DNA of 41,931 nucleotides from Lachnospiraceae bacterium (GCA_024403275.1 JAKSSD010000016.1:1-41931), one strand, 5' to 3'. Positions 7,218 through 16,577 are shown, numbered from the stretch's first letter. Numbers and translations are program-made. The notes: generated by a model from the letters alone, not told the origin.

Positions 7218-8589
7218 TGATCCTTACGTTCTCCTTCTTGTAAATTCTACAACGTTCTTTGTACTTCCTATATAAAGTTTTTACATCGTCTACAAAGTCT
7301 AAGACATATGGCTTATCCTTACCTTCACATACTCTAGCAACTCTACCAATGCTCTGTACGATTACGGCATAGTCTTTTTCTGGTGTAGTCAATAATAATC
7401 TCTCTAGTCTAGGAATATCCAATCCTTCTTTAGCTAACTGATATGTAGCGAACAAATACTGTTTCTTACCTGTACGCATATCTTCAATAGCTTGTTCACG
7501 TTCTATTCTACCCTTTTTAGTAGTCATTTTTCCACTTATAAATGCCGATTTATCTAGCTTATCTCTCGGTAACATACTTCTAAGTGCTTCTAAATGCTCT
7601 AATCGACAGGATAATATCAACGTTGGTCTATCTTCTAAGCTATCTACTATCAGTTCATTACGTTCCTTATTATCAACTAAGCAATCAATTAATCTATTCC
7701 ACTTGATTGTTCCATCGAAATTAAGGTACTCATACGTTAGCTTAGTACCTGTGTAGATAGTATTAACCTCTACTTCCATTACCTTATCTGCTATAGCTTC
7801 ATCTGGTACTCTGTATGCCACGTTACCTAGTAACGCAAAGCAACCTTGGATAAGTCCATCTGCTCTATGTACTGTAGCACTTAGTCCGTACTTATGTCTA
7901 GCAGCCAAACTATTCAATACCTTACCAAACATCGTAGCTTCATTAACTGTAGAACAACATCTGTGACATTCGTCAACTATAATACAATCCCACATATACC
8001 TAAATTCGTTCAGATTTAGCTTAGAGAGTGTCTGTACTGTTGCGAATGTAATATGACTACCAATAGCTACCTTACCACTAGCAATCGTTCCTAGGGTGTT
8101 TTTAGGCATATACTGTTCGGCTCTGGCTTTACTCTGATTAAGTAAGTCTAATGTATGAGTTATCCATAAACACTTCTTACCAATCTTCTGTGCCATAGCA
8201 ATACCCATCTGCGTTTTACCACTACCTGCTTTACTCTGTAGAATACCATAGTGTGCCTTAATCATATTATCCACGGCTTCTTGTTGGTAATCGTATAAAG
8301 GTACACTATTACCCCAACCTCCGATTGTATCATGTTTAGGTATCTTAATCTCAAAGTTGCTCTTACCGATAATCTGTACCATATCCTTTAAGCAACCAAA
8401 TGGTACTATATAATCATCACCATCGGTATAATAAAACTTAATAGTCTTAGGTGTGCTACCAACCCACATACCCATTCTTCGCTTCTTCTCGTAGTCTGGA
8501 TTTGATAGAGTTAATTTTTCCTTGCAATAGTCTTTTACCCTACTATCTGCCCCTACTATTCTAATCTCACTATCCACTATTCCAATCAT
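7210..8589 (-). CDS. superfamily 2 DEAD/DEAH-type helicase
   Basis: 459 residues. ATP-dependent DNA helicase or translocase. Motifs: Q-like PLYDYQQEA near 97-105, Walker A SKAGSGKT near 119-126, motif Ia WITHTLDLL, motif II DECH near 206-209, motif III GLSATVHR near 236, and motif VI QSIGRVARV near 423. The fold is the UvsW/XPB-like type commonly found in phage genomes. It begins in an ATGA overlap with the nuclease gene and ends overlapping the metallophosphoesterase, which suggests the three work on the same DNA intermediates. Confidence 0.88.
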   Translation of the reverse strand: MIGIVDSEIRIVGADSRVKDYCKEKLTLSNPDYEKKRRMGMWVGSTPKTIKFYYTDGDDYIVPFGCLKDMVQIIGKSNFEIKIPKHDTIGGWGNSVPLYDYQQEAVDNMIKAHYGILQSKAGSGKTQMGIAMAQKIGKKCLWITHTLDLLNQSKARAEQYMPKNTLGTIASGKVAIGSHITFATVQTLSKLNLNEFRYMWDCIIVDECHRCCSTVNEATMFGKVLNSLAARHKYGLSATVHRADGLIQGCFALLGNVAYRVPDEAIADKVMEVEVNTIYTGTKLTYEYLNFDGTIKWNRLIDCLVDNKERNELIVDSLEDRPTLILSCRLEHLEALRSMLPRDKLDKSAFISGKMTTKKGRIEREQAIEDMRTGKKQYLFATYQLAKEGLDIPRLERLLLTTPEKDYAVIVQSIGRVARVCEGKDKPYVLDFVDDVKTLYRKYKERCRIYKKENVRINE

Positions 8590-8981
8590 AAATCATTTAC
8601 CCACTCTTCAAAAGTCTTACCCATATAAGCAATATCTTCTTCCGATAGATTTTTCTTCTTACTTGTACTAAGCCACACGTAATCTACCATATAGATATTA
8701 CCTGTCTTTTCAAACTTTATAGCGAAGTAAGGCATAGTTCCTACTCTCTGTAACCATAAGGTCATAGCTAACTCTTGGTTATCCTCAATTCTATCGGTAT
8801 CGAATGAGTTTAGACACACTTTAGCATCTATGAGAAAACTATGATACTTATTACAAGCGATAATGTCTGCAGGTTGTCCGTCTGAATTTTGTTGAAACAA
8901 ATGAACCCACATATCGTTAGCACTTAGTATCATTGCTAACTCTTGTTCAAAGTCGTTACCTCTCTTTTTATTTGATTTCAT
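8586..8981 (-). CDS. PD-(D/E)XK nuclease, probable Holliday junction resolvase
   Basis: 131 residues. The N-terminus KKRGNDFEQELAMIL gives the early glutamate, and GQPADIIACNKYHSFLIDAKV gives the D...DxK catalytic core at about 45-65. This matches the small RecU/Hjc-like resolvase and VRR-type nucleases; I cannot separate them by eye. The ATG at 8981 is chosen because AAAGGAG lies upstream; an earlier in-frame start at 9029 would read through the promoter and terminator. It is the first gene of the DNA-metabolism operon. Confidence 0.75.
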   Translation of the reverse strand: MKSNKKRGNDFEQELAMILSANDMWVHLFQQNSDGQPADIIACNKYHSFLIDAKVCLNSFDTDRIEDNQELAMTLWLQRVGTMPYFAIKFEKTGNIYMVDYVWLSTSKKKNLSEEDIAYMGKTFEEWVNDL

Positions 8982-9001
8982 TTTTTCTCCTTTCTTGGTA
9001 T

Positions 9002-9036
9002 AAAAATACCTTATGCACATATAGTACATAAGGTAT
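9002..9036 (-). terminator. terminator at end of the late operon
   Basis: A 10 bp perfect stem (ATACCTTATG / CATAAGGTAT) with an 11-base loop, followed on the minus strand by TTTTT. It lies just after the endolysin gene. The -10 box of the next promoter is inside its loop. Confidence 0.8.
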
Positions 9037-9049
9037 CAACTTTTGTCAA
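9021..9049 (-). promoter_or_regulatory. promoter of the DNA-metabolism operon
   Basis: TTGACA at 9044-9049, a 17-base spacer, and TACTAT at 9021-9026 on the minus strand, reading toward the nuclease gene. The -35 box is the full consensus. The promoter is nested in the terminator hairpin of the upstream operon, so initiation occurs within the loop and the new transcript carries only the 3' arm of the stem. Confidence 0.65.
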
Positions 9050-9063
9050 CTACTTTTTATAAA

Positions 9064-9738
9064 TTAATGTAAAAGACTATTCCAAGAGTTCTTTCCAACT
9101 ACTCCATCTACTTCCAATCCCTTAGCCTTCTGATAGTTCTTCACGGCATTAAGTGTGTTACCACCAAATGAACCATCAACCTCTAACTTGGCATTGTTCT
9201 TAGCATTAAGTAAAATCTGTAAAGTCTTTACCTGTGAATTCTTATCACCCTTACGAAGCACATTCATTTCGACCATAACTGTATTCTTAACCTCTACTGT
9301 TGGGGTATTAGGTACTCCCCCCTCTTTAATTCTGATAACATATTGCCACTTGCCTACATAGTATGGAGATATTACAAGTCCTGCCTTGCTACTCTTAGCT
9401 TCTGCAATCTGATTGTTACCGATGTACATTACTGTATGTCCAACATTGTTGCTCTGATGCCAGAAGAGAATATCACCTACTTGTGGCTTATATGAACTAG
9501 TAAAAGCGAACAACTCTACATCTGCACTCATTCCTATGTTCTTCATATTACCTGTATATGAAGCACCATAAACTTCAACACCTACGTGTTGCAAGGCACT
9601 AATCATAAGTGCCGAACAATCGAAAGCTAAGTCTGTTTTACAATGTCCCCATCGCTTATCCCAATCCTGTGAATATCGGTACTTGTGGCTATTAATAATA
9701 GCCACTACCCAATTTACCATTTCAGTAATCTTAGACAT
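9064..9738 (-). CDS. endolysin, NlpC/P60 peptidase with peptidoglycan-binding domain
   Basis: 224 residues. Degrades the host cell wall at lysis. The NlpC/P60 domain spans about 1-135, with the nucleophile in FDCSALM (Cys41) and the histidine in NVGHTVMYIG (His101). Residues about 155-224 form a PG_binding_1 module (RKGDKNSQVKTLQILLN...DGSFGGNTLNAVKNYQKAKGL). No signal peptide, so it depends on the holin encoded directly upstream, which it overlaps. ATG at 9738 has GGGTGA upstream. A GGGGGGAGT motif lies in the linker near 9311. Confidence 0.9.
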   Translation of the reverse strand: MSKITEMVNWVVAIINSHKYRYSQDWDKRWGHCKTDLAFDCSALMISALQHVGVEVYGASYTGNMKNIGMSADVELFAFTSSYKPQVGDILFWHQSNNVGHTVMYIGNNQIAEAKSSKAGLVISPYYVGKWQYVIRIKEGGVPNTPTVEVKNTVMVEMNVLRKGDKNSQVKTLQILLNAKNNAKLEVDGSFGGNTLNAVKNYQKAKGLEVDGVVGKNSWNSLLH

Positions 9739-10186
9739 TCTTATCACCCATTTCGTCAATATTCTTCTTAGCCTGTTTGAACAACTTAGATACCCACTTA
9801 GGAATTAAGTTAGAGTTTACAGATGTGATGTTTGAAAGAATACTGATTGTTTCATTAACGATGATATATACACCAATAATTAATGCAAAAGGTGAGCGAA
9901 AGTGAAGGTCAATACCTACTACCTGTGTTAATGTTGGAATTGCATAGTCAATATACATTCCAAATCCTAATGCGAAGATTTCTGCACACTTCTTCCAAAA
10001 ACCTACCCTAGCACTCTTAGGTGTTATCTCACCCTTACTACCTGCTTTAATTAACCCTGTAATTACATCAAATACAATCGCAATAGCCACTAGTAGAATG
10101 ATAGCACCATATGTTTTCCAAAACGTTGCCATAATACCACCAAAAGTGGCTACTGTAAGTTTAATTACTGTTAGCCTAGTGTTCAT
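9731..10186 (-). CDS. holin, TcdE / phage holin family 4 type
   Basis: 151 residues. Forms the membrane lesion that releases the endolysin. Hydrophobic segments are seen near 26-47, 68-92 and 100-125, with the family pattern VFDVITGLIKAG and short charged loop KSARVGFWKKCAE, and a basic C-terminal tail. Start is supported by GAGGTAAG. It overlaps the endolysin gene by 8 bases. Confidence 0.88.
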   Translation of the reverse strand: MNTRLTVIKLTVATFGGIMATFWKTYGAIILLVAIAIVFDVITGLIKAGSKGEITPKSARVGFWKKCAEIFALGFGMYIDYAIPTLTQVVGIDLHFRSPFALIIGVYIIVNETISILSNITSVNSNLIPKWVSKLFKQAKKNIDEMGDKNV

Positions 10187-10204
10187 ATTCTTACCTCATT
10201 TCAA

Positions 10205-10711
10205 TTAAATATATAAAACATACATTGTATGATTTGTCAACGCAGTTGCACTTCCTACATTATGAAAGATGATAGTTAAGCCTGTGGAAGTAGTCATAGA
10301 TACTACGTGTATATTCTGTCTATTGTTACCATATGCACACTTAAACCACAAACCAACAACTCTATTCTCTGGAATATTACTATATGTAGCATAACTTCTC
10401 CAAAGAGTACCATTACCTGCTATTTCCTCATTAACACTACAAGGTACTACCTTACACTTAATCATCTTACCAAATGCATCTGCAATCGTAGGATCACCAC
10501 TTAGTCCTAAGTCCGTAGCAACTGTATCTGGCAATACAGTATTCTTACTATAAGGTGTGCCGAACTCAATATATCCATCTGGGTTAGTAACTACATCTGC
10601 CGTAAAGTCACCATTCTCTACCATAGACTTAAATTCTGCATATGTACTAGGCATTTCTGGTGTACTAATTGTCTTACTCTTGCCATTAAACTCTAATTCA
10701 CTATCACGCAT
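10205..10711 (-). CDS. hypothetical tail-associated protein
   Basis: 168 residues. No membrane segments; the C-terminal half is beta-rich (VVGLWFKCAYGNNRQNIHVVSMTTSTGLTIIFHN), as in tail-tip or receptor-facing carbohydrate-binding proteins. It lies between the tail-hub genes and the holin, where siphoviruses often carry minor tail or receptor-binding proteins. The start at 10711 follows an AGGTGA site within the end of the upstream gene. No family recognised. Confidence 0.65.
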   Translation of the reverse strand: MRDSELEFNGKSKTISTPEMPSTYAEFKSMVENGDFTADVVTNPDGYIEFGTPYSKNTVLPDTVATDLGLSGDPTIADAFGKMIKCKVVPCSVNEEIAGNGTLWRSYATYSNIPENRVVGLWFKCAYGNNRQNIHVVSMTTSTGLTIIFHNVGSATALTNHTMYVLYI

Positions 10712-11396
10712 TAAACTCACCTGCTCTCTCAAATGTTTCTTTACATCTTACTATTCTAGTGTGAACTACATCAAATAAATCTTCATCTTCAATTACATCA
10801 ACACTATGTTCACCACTCATACATTCTTCAATACAATTAATTGTTTCTATATCCAGATGGTCAAATAAAAATTCATTATCAATATCAAATCTTCTGCCGT
10901 GTGGAAGAATGTTTCTAATAGTCATTAGTAACATTAAGTCGTGTGATAAATCCTGTAGTCCATAATCAGTATCATACATAAGAGGTGGGTTATTAATACT
11001 GAACTCATATCCCAATGCACTATCATCGTCAACCCACACATATCCTGCTTTAATACTAATAAAAGGTGTACATAACATAGCAGTTAAGTCTACTCCATTA
11101 GCACTAGCACTATCTCTTAAAGCACTTACATTTTCGTTAAAGTAATGTCCAACCTTGCCTAAATACCAACTCCATCTGTTTAAGTCATATACATTTAGAC
11201 AACCATTAACGTGATAGATAGGTTGATTGTTGTTAATTGTTACTCCGTGTTCACGAGCATTATCCAAACCTAAATAATGTTCCTGTTCGGAGAGGGTTAG
11301 AGTATTCCAACCCTCATTAATTATCTTTTTCTTAATTCGTACTATCTCGTCAATATCCGATTGAGTAGCACGATAACCATAATCGTCATAATACAT
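10704..11396 (-). CDS. hypothetical protein downstream of tail hub
   Basis: 230 residues, acidic, starting MYYDDYGYRATQSDIDEIVRIKK. The ATG at 11396 follows AAGGAG at a slightly long spacing of 11; an in-frame TTG at 11405 is too close to that site. The N-terminal 50 residues are helical and the rest mixed, with segment WNTLTLSEQEHYLG. It is coupled to both neighbours. Proteins of this size between tail hub and holin are usually virion tail-tip components; I cannot name a family. Confidence 0.62.
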   Translation of the reverse strand: MYYDDYGYRATQSDIDEIVRIKKKIINEGWNTLTLSEQEHYLGLDNAREHGVTINNNQPIYHVNGCLNVYDLNRWSWYLGKVGHYFNENVSALRDSASANGVDLTAMLCTPFISIKAGYVWVDDDSALGYEFSINNPPLMYDTDYGLQDLSHDLMLLMTIRNILPHGRRFDIDNEFLFDHLDIETINCIEECMSGEHSVDVIEDEDLFDVVHTRIVRCKETFERAGEFNA

Positions 11397-11401
11397 AATT
11401 A

Positions 11402-13210
11402 TCAAATCTCCTTGATTATCATTGTACCACGAATTGCCCCATTAAAGCTAATCGTATTGCTCAATAATATCACGTTGTGCTTATATCCGTACTTATCTGT
11501 GTAAATAAATGTATCTCCACACTCTAACTCTGGATTACCTCTATATGATAGTCTAATAACCTTACGGGATTTCAGATAAGGAATGTAAACACTATCAGCG
11601 AGAAATCTAATATTATTAGGATCAGAAATAAGATAATTGTCAATATTTTCATCTTCTCCATTATTGCTCACCTTAAATAATCTTTTACTGTTCTCAATAT
11701 TGTAAGTATAACCTTCAATATAAGCATTACCTGTATAAGTTGAATGATACAGTTCATTATAGCAACCTATACCATTACGCATAGCCGTTGTAAGTCCACT
11801 ATATGTTCTATCGTGATGTGCCATTGGTAAACCAAAGTCCACTACACTATCGTCACCATTAACTACACTAAGTGATACCCTTCTCTTAAGGCTATCTTCC
11901 GATGTGATACCATACACGTTAATGTAAAGATTTCTTAACTCTGGATTGATTGTTAATACTTCACTATCCTTAACTACTGTACTTCTATCCAACTGAAAAT
12001 CACAAGGCTTGTACCACTCACTCTGTGAACACATTGTAACTCTACCAAATTGGTCAAACTTCATCGCACAACCTGTTGCGTGTGCAATATTCTGCAAGTT
12101 ATCAATAACCTTGGTAGAATTCTTAAAAGGTACAGAAACATTAAACTTCTGCATATGTGCGTACTCTAGGTAACCTATTTCTTCATTGGTGATACCAGCT
12201 TTGTTACATATCTCTAAAGTCTTTGCCCACAGATTATTGCTACCACTAAATTCCTCATAAGTATTACTACTATATCTATTGTCATACTTTACGCAACTAA
12301 ATGACACTATACCATTAGAGAAGTTAGGTTTACTCTCTAGTACATATCTCTGTGGTGCAAACCACTCTGTACTTTGGTCATTAACATCATAACCATACTC
12401 TAGGAATACATCATATCCTGTATCTACGAAGTCGTATAAGCTATGAGGTTTAATAGCATCAAACTCACCCTCGTAATCAATAGCACTAAACTTTAATGTC
12501 TGGATAGGAAGTCTACGTGAAATAGGATCTACTTCTTCCTTCCACTCTGCACGTGTTATATTATTGTTATTGAATGTAAACTCTCTACCTAAGCACAACT
12601 GTTCCAAGTGAACTCTACTCCAAGGTGGCATTTTATAGCTACTACTTAAACAAGTAATGGTAAGTCCTGTGATTAATAGAGGTGTATCAAAAGTATATTT
12701 CTCTACTATATCACCTTCAAAAACGATTTCTTCACCATTGTACATTGTTACATCAATAAATCTAGGTGGAATATAGTCATTACCCATTTGCGCCTTGGCA
12801 TAAAAACCATCAACACTTATTGTATGGTCAAATGTTAATATTATTTTACTTGTAGGTAGTATTTGAAATATAAATGATAATTCATTATTTTCAATCTCTA
12901 CTTTCGTAGGAAACCCACTACTAATGAAACCTCTAGCATAACTATTCAAACTCTCACTATGCTTAAAACCAATTTTATCACCAATAATAAACTGATTGTG
13001 TTCACCTGTCCAATAGCTACAATCTAATTCTGTAGGATAAGGATATATTAACTTTTTACTATCTTCTGCGTAGTTAAGATTTCCTAGATTATTAACATAG
13101 TCCACATCTTCATAATCTGCATTTACATCTAATACACGAATGTTTACACGAGAAGCATTACGCAAAGTAGACTTCATAGAATTTTTATATTGTTCTGATA
13201 CCTGTAACAT
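11402..13210 (-). CDS. tail hub / baseplate protein (Tal-like)
   Basis: 602 residues. The central 250 residues have the look of a tail-hub core (LPIQTLKFSAIDYEGEFDAIKPHSLYDFVDTG, then FAPQRYVLESKPNFSNGIVSFSCVKY), followed by a helical stretch and a beta-rich end with GNPELECGDTFIYTDKYG, a pattern seen in gp27/Tal-like hub proteins. An inserted beta domain at about 110-200 may be carbohydrate-binding. It follows the tape measure and the small tail protein in the usual siphovirus order. Start supported by AGGAG. Confidence 0.72.
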   Translation of the reverse strand: MLQVSEQYKNSMKSTLRNASRVNIRVLDVNADYEDVDYVNNLGNLNYAEDSKKLIYPYPTELDCSYWTGEHNQFIIGDKIGFKHSESLNSYARGFISSGFPTKVEIENNELSFIFQILPTSKIILTFDHTISVDGFYAKAQMGNDYIPPRFIDVTMYNGEEIVFEGDIVEKYTFDTPLLITGLTITCLSSSYKMPPWSRVHLEQLCLGREFTFNNNNITRAEWKEEVDPISRRLPIQTLKFSAIDYEGEFDAIKPHSLYDFVDTGYDVFLEYGYDVNDQSTEWFAPQRYVLESKPNFSNGIVSFSCVKYDNRYSSNTYEEFSGSNNLWAKTLEICNKAGITNEEIGYLEYAHMQKFNVSVPFKNSTKVIDNLQNIAHATGCAMKFDQFGRVTMCSQSEWYKPCDFQLDRSTVVKDSEVLTINPELRNLYINVYGITSEDSLKRRVSLSVVNGDDSVVDFGLPMAHHDRTYSGLTTAMRNGIGCYNELYHSTYTGNAYIEGYTYNIENSKRLFKVSNNGEDENIDNYLISDPNNIRFLADSVYIPYLKSRKVIRLSYRGNPELECGDTFIYTDKYGYKHNVILLSNTISFNGAIRGTMIIKEI

Positions 13211-13211
13211 A

Positions 13212-13592
13212 TTATTCTCCTACGTCTATGAAGTTTACCTTACAAGAAGCATAGTGTGTTGGCAAACCTGTATTCTTGTCAATCTTAAATACTTCTGCCG
13301 TTCTATCACCACAGTACATCTTTCTTGTTATCCATCTACCTGTAACCATATCTGGATATGTGACCATCACATAGAAGTTAGCATCTAGGATCTTAAGTAT
13401 ATCCCCCCACTCTTTTGCCGTAAGTACACCCCACTCTACATTCTCAATCTTCTGTTGGTCACGACCTATCTTCTGTCCTACTACCACACCCCTACTATTT
13501 CTCGCACTATCGACTAGGGTTGCAATATGCAACCCCAATCCTCGCTTTGGTTGTGGTAACTGAACTCCATTAATTGTTATAAAGTTCTGCAT
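13212..13592 (-). CDS. small tail protein, probable distal-tail component
   Basis: 126 residues. Starts MQNFITINGVQLPQPKRGLG, then beta-rich, with WGVLTAKEWGDILKIL and a C-terminal CKVNFIDVG strand. Its place between the tape measure and the tail hub, and its length, fit a distal-tail or hub-adaptor protein. The ATG at 13592 has GAGG six bases upstream; an in-frame ATG at 13604 overlaps the tape-measure stop. Assignment is from gene order, not from a clear motif. Confidence 0.65.
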   Translation of the reverse strand: MQNFITINGVQLPQPKRGLGLHIATLVDSARNSRGVVVGQKIGRDQQKIENVEWGVLTAKEWGDILKILDANFYVMVTYPDMVTGRWITRKMYCGDRTAEVFKIDKNTGLPTHYASCKVNFIDVGE

Positions 13593-13603
13593 AACCCACC
13601 TCA

Positions 13604-16111
13604 TTAATATGCGTTGGCAAATGAACCATCATCTACTCTTGCACCTCTTGTGTTGTTGTAAGTATCATTGGCATTACCAATTTCCTTACTTCCAATATTA
13701 ACTACTGTATCTTTGCTTCGTACTACACTAATCAAGTCATAGATAGCATCAATAACTCCTACGTTAGCATCTGCTACACCACTAGAGATACCACTTACAA
13801 TCTGGTCATTATTAGCAACTCGTGTCTTACCACCGATGTTACCGACTAACTCTGCACCACTCTCTCGTGCTATGAACAACTGTCCTACATCTGGTGTACC
13901 ACCTGTAGCATACTGTTTAATTCCACCAGCTACGGCACTTCTAACAGAACTAGCTACCTTATCACCAAAGTTACCTAACATTGTAAGCAAACTCTCTGTC
14001 ATAGAATTAAATGAACCTTTTACATCATTCATTGTATTCTTCAAAGTAACAAACGAACCATTAACATTTCCTACCAATGAGTTCATTGTAGGCAACTTAC
14101 CATTAACTCTATCCAATGCACTCTCAATAGCACCGATACCATTTTCAACACCCATACTAACATTAATCTTAACATTAGACAACTTGTTAATCTGTGTTAA
14201 TGCTCCATCAATACCATTAGATACCTTGGCAGGTAATGTTTCTTCGTATGCCTTACCTACAATGTTAAGCATTGTCTTAAGTCCATTACTAATCTTATCA
14301 GATGTAACGGCATTAGTTAATGCACCTGTTACAGTATCACCTAAGTGTACTACATCACCAAGAAGTCTGTCAGACAACTTCTTAAATCTAGCATTTTCTG
14401 CATCTTCCCAATGCTTAAAGATTGTATCAATAGCACTCTTACCATTAATTACAGTTTGCTGAATGTTAGTTTCTCTGTCACTATCTAAGGCTTTTCTAGT
14501 CTTAAGAGTATCACTAAAAGCAAATTCATTAATGCTACGAATATCACCCATAGCCTTTTCTGATGTACCACTAAACATCATATCGTAGTAGTTCTGCCCG
14601 TCTCTAAGCCAGAAGCCTGTCTTGTTTTCCCAACTACTACCACCGATTTGCTCACCTAAACTTCCACCAAATCCCCAAGGATTAAGTAAGTTGCTTAAAT
14701 CCCAATTCTTCTTGTTCTTAAGAGTATCAGCGATATTCTTCTGTGTCTGAACATATGCCTTATCAATTTGTTCACTACTCTTACCTGTAAGGTCTTGTAG
14801 TAATGCGTTCCAAGGTCTTGTAATGAGATATTCCGTCATACTCTTAAAACCACCTGTGGTTTTTTCAGTACGATCCTTATCTTCTCCAAGGAAATTTAAG
14901 GCTTCAAACCAACTAGTATCTACCAATCCCATCTTGTTCAATACACCCCAAATCAACTGAGGTACAGAAGTCTGTACTGTATTAATCAAGAAACCTGTGA
15001 TTGTAAAGCCTAATGGCTCATATAAATTTGTGAATATTCTAGTACACTTATCTAAGAAACTCTTAGGGAATATCTTTTCAACTAACTTATCTGCACTAAT
15101 GCTATATCCGATACCTAAGAAGATTGCATTACCTAAGTATTCTCCTACACTAGTACCTAATGGCTTAAACTTTGTCTGGTACTCTTGTGCAAGTGCATCA
15201 AGTCCTTCTTTACCATACAATGCTTCACCAATACTGATACCGATCCTATCAGCTAATTTATAATCACTTAAGTCCATTGTTTCTAACATCTTGTAATCAT
15301 CAAGTAAAGCACTCACACTAGAACCACTACTACCAGAGCCACCACCAGAACCACCATTATCAGATAATACATTAAGTTCATCAAAACCTAATGTAAATTC
15401 CTTCATCTTCTTGGCAGCACCACCGATAGCATCACCTGTTCTATCAAATGCATTTGTCATACCCTTTGTTGCCTTTAGGTAATATCCTTGATTAAATACT
15501 GTAGCAAACAACTTGGCAAGAGTGTTAGATAATTCCAATACTCTATCAGACAACCATTCGATAGCTGGAGCAACGGCATTTACAATAGGTTCAACTAATG
15601 CACCAAACGATTTCTTCATATTGGACAATGAAGCATTAATCTTATCCATACTTCCTGCTAGATTACCACCAAACTGTTTTGACCAATCCAGTACCAAACT
15701 GAAACCTTCTTTGATACCATTGAATATCCACATCGCAATTCTACGATAAAATCTATTACCAACAGTTCTGAACAACTTAGTAAATGGAGAAGTAAGTTTA
15801 CTTAAACCAAGGTACTTATCAATACCCTTCATCTGCTTAACAGACTTAACGTACTGTGACCAAGCTGATGCACCCTTTTTAGTTTCCTTAGTAGTTGTGC
15901 TTAAAGACTTACCCAAACCTTTACTGTTCTTTGCCGTATCACTTGCCGTATCATTAAAGTCTTGCAAATCGCTATCTATATAAGCTATTTCAGGTCGCAA
16001 CTGTGTACACTCTTTACGTAAATCTTGTAAAGATGATATTGCATCTCTGACACCCTTTAGGTCACTCTTAGTTGTGATCCTAATCATTATATCTTCATAA
16101 TTAGTTGCCAT
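13604..16111 (-). CDS. tape measure protein
   Basis: 835 residues, the longest protein here. Sets tail length and enters the host membrane on infection. It is helical at the N-terminus, then has the hydrophobic amphipathic region RRIAMWIFNGIKEGFSLVLDW, a glycine-serine linker (GGSGGGSGSSGSS) near residue 255-268 preceded by FDELNVL, and a long helical C-terminal half ending with a small beta module. The FDELNVL plus Gly/Ser linker arrangement is common in tape measures of Bacillota phages. At about 0.15 nm per residue the tail would be about 125 nm, which fits a siphovirus. Confidence 0.9.
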   Translation of the reverse strand: MATNYEDIMIRITTKSDLKGVRDAISSLQDLRKECTQLRPEIAYIDSDLQDFNDTASDTAKNSKGLGKSLSTTTKETKKGASAWSQYVKSVKQMKGIDKYLGLSKLTSPFTKLFRTVGNRFYRRIAMWIFNGIKEGFSLVLDWSKQFGGNLAGSMDKINASLSNMKKSFGALVEPIVNAVAPAIEWLSDRVLELSNTLAKLFATVFNQGYYLKATKGMTNAFDRTGDAIGGAAKKMKEFTLGFDELNVLSDNGGSGGGSGSSGSSVSALLDDYKMLETMDLSDYKLADRIGISIGEALYGKEGLDALAQEYQTKFKPLGTSVGEYLGNAIFLGIGYSISADKLVEKIFPKSFLDKCTRIFTNLYEPLGFTITGFLINTVQTSVPQLIWGVLNKMGLVDTSWFEALNFLGEDKDRTEKTTGGFKSMTEYLITRPWNALLQDLTGKSSEQIDKAYVQTQKNIADTLKNKKNWDLSNLLNPWGFGGSLGEQIGGSSWENKTGFWLRDGQNYYDMMFSGTSEKAMGDIRSINEFAFSDTLKTRKALDSDRETNIQQTVINGKSAIDTIFKHWEDAENARFKKLSDRLLGDVVHLGDTVTGALTNAVTSDKISNGLKTMLNIVGKAYEETLPAKVSNGIDGALTQINKLSNVKINVSMGVENGIGAIESALDRVNGKLPTMNSLVGNVNGSFVTLKNTMNDVKGSFNSMTESLLTMLGNFGDKVASSVRSAVAGGIKQYATGGTPDVGQLFIARESGAELVGNIGGKTRVANNDQIVSGISSGVADANVGVIDAIYDLISVVRSKDTVVNIGSKEIGNANDTYNNTRGARVDDGSFANAY

Positions 16112-16571
16112 TATTATTCTCCTTCCTTTGAGAATTAAATGCGTTCATAAATTTAAGGAAGTTTTCTTTATTCTCTCTTTCTCTCTTTTCTTCTACTATT
16201 CTATTATACTCTTTTTGAGTATCATCGTCTATTGCATATGGTATTGTAGGATAAGGTAAAGGCTCTTTAGGTTGCCAACCAAACAACGGAGATACACAAC
16301 ATATTGCGTCATACACATACATTCCTTGTAACCACAATCTTTCATTCTCCTGTCGTTTCCTAATCTTATTTGCTTCCATATAATATTTGACGATTTCGAC
16401 ATCACCATTCCAAAATTCGTCATATGACATTCCCATACTCATTAGTATAGGACAGTAAGTTTCGAAAATATCAGTAAATAAAAAAGGGGAATTACTTTTA
16501 GTAACTCCCCCCTTAACTGTATCACTTGCTTCTAGGGAAGTTTGACTTACCAACTCGCTTCCCAAGTTGAG
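16101..16571 (-). CDS. tail assembly chaperone second frame (T part of GT), made by -1 frameshift
   Basis: An open frame of 156 codons that begins in the end of the upstream chaperone gene and lies in its -1 frame. It has no ATG near its start; the first possible start is a TTG at 16565 with no ribosome binding site. A perfect slippery heptamer A_AAA_AAC lies at 16571-16577 in the phase of the upstream gene, so the natural product is a fusion of the first 100 residues of the upstream protein with this frame, 256 residues in all. This is the G/GT organisation known from lambda and many siphoviruses. The T part is helical and charged and ends just inside the tape-measure gene start. Confidence 0.82.
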   Translation of the reverse strand, partial: LNLGSELVSQTSLEASDTVKGGVTKSNSPFLFTDIFETYCPILMSMGMSYDEFWNGDVEIVKYYMEANKIRKRQENERLWLQGMYVYDAICCVSPLFGWQPKEPLPYPTIPYAIDDDTQKEYNRIVEEKRERENKENFLKFMNAFNSQRKENNNGN

Positions 16572-16577
16572 TTTTTT
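16535..16577 (-). promoter_or_regulatory. -1 ribosomal frameshift site with downstream pseudoknot
   Basis: Slippery heptamer A_AAA_AAC at 16571-16577, followed by two possible structures. GGGAAG at 16558-16563 pairs with CTTCCC at 16535-16540, seven bases after the heptamer. The preceding TCAACTT can pair with GAGTTGG, whose loop is exactly the GGGAAGC stretch, so an H-type pseudoknot can form. The zero-frame stop TAA at 16547-16549 lies inside the structure. Confidence 0.8.

Noticed and set aside
13836-14462. Plus-strand frame of 208 codons inside the tape measure gene
   Set aside because: Shadow of the tape measure gene; Pro/Leu/Thr-rich, no start signal.
16229-16423. Minus-strand frame of 64 codons inside the tail chaperone T frame
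   Set aside because: No ribosome site, overlaps a better supported frame.
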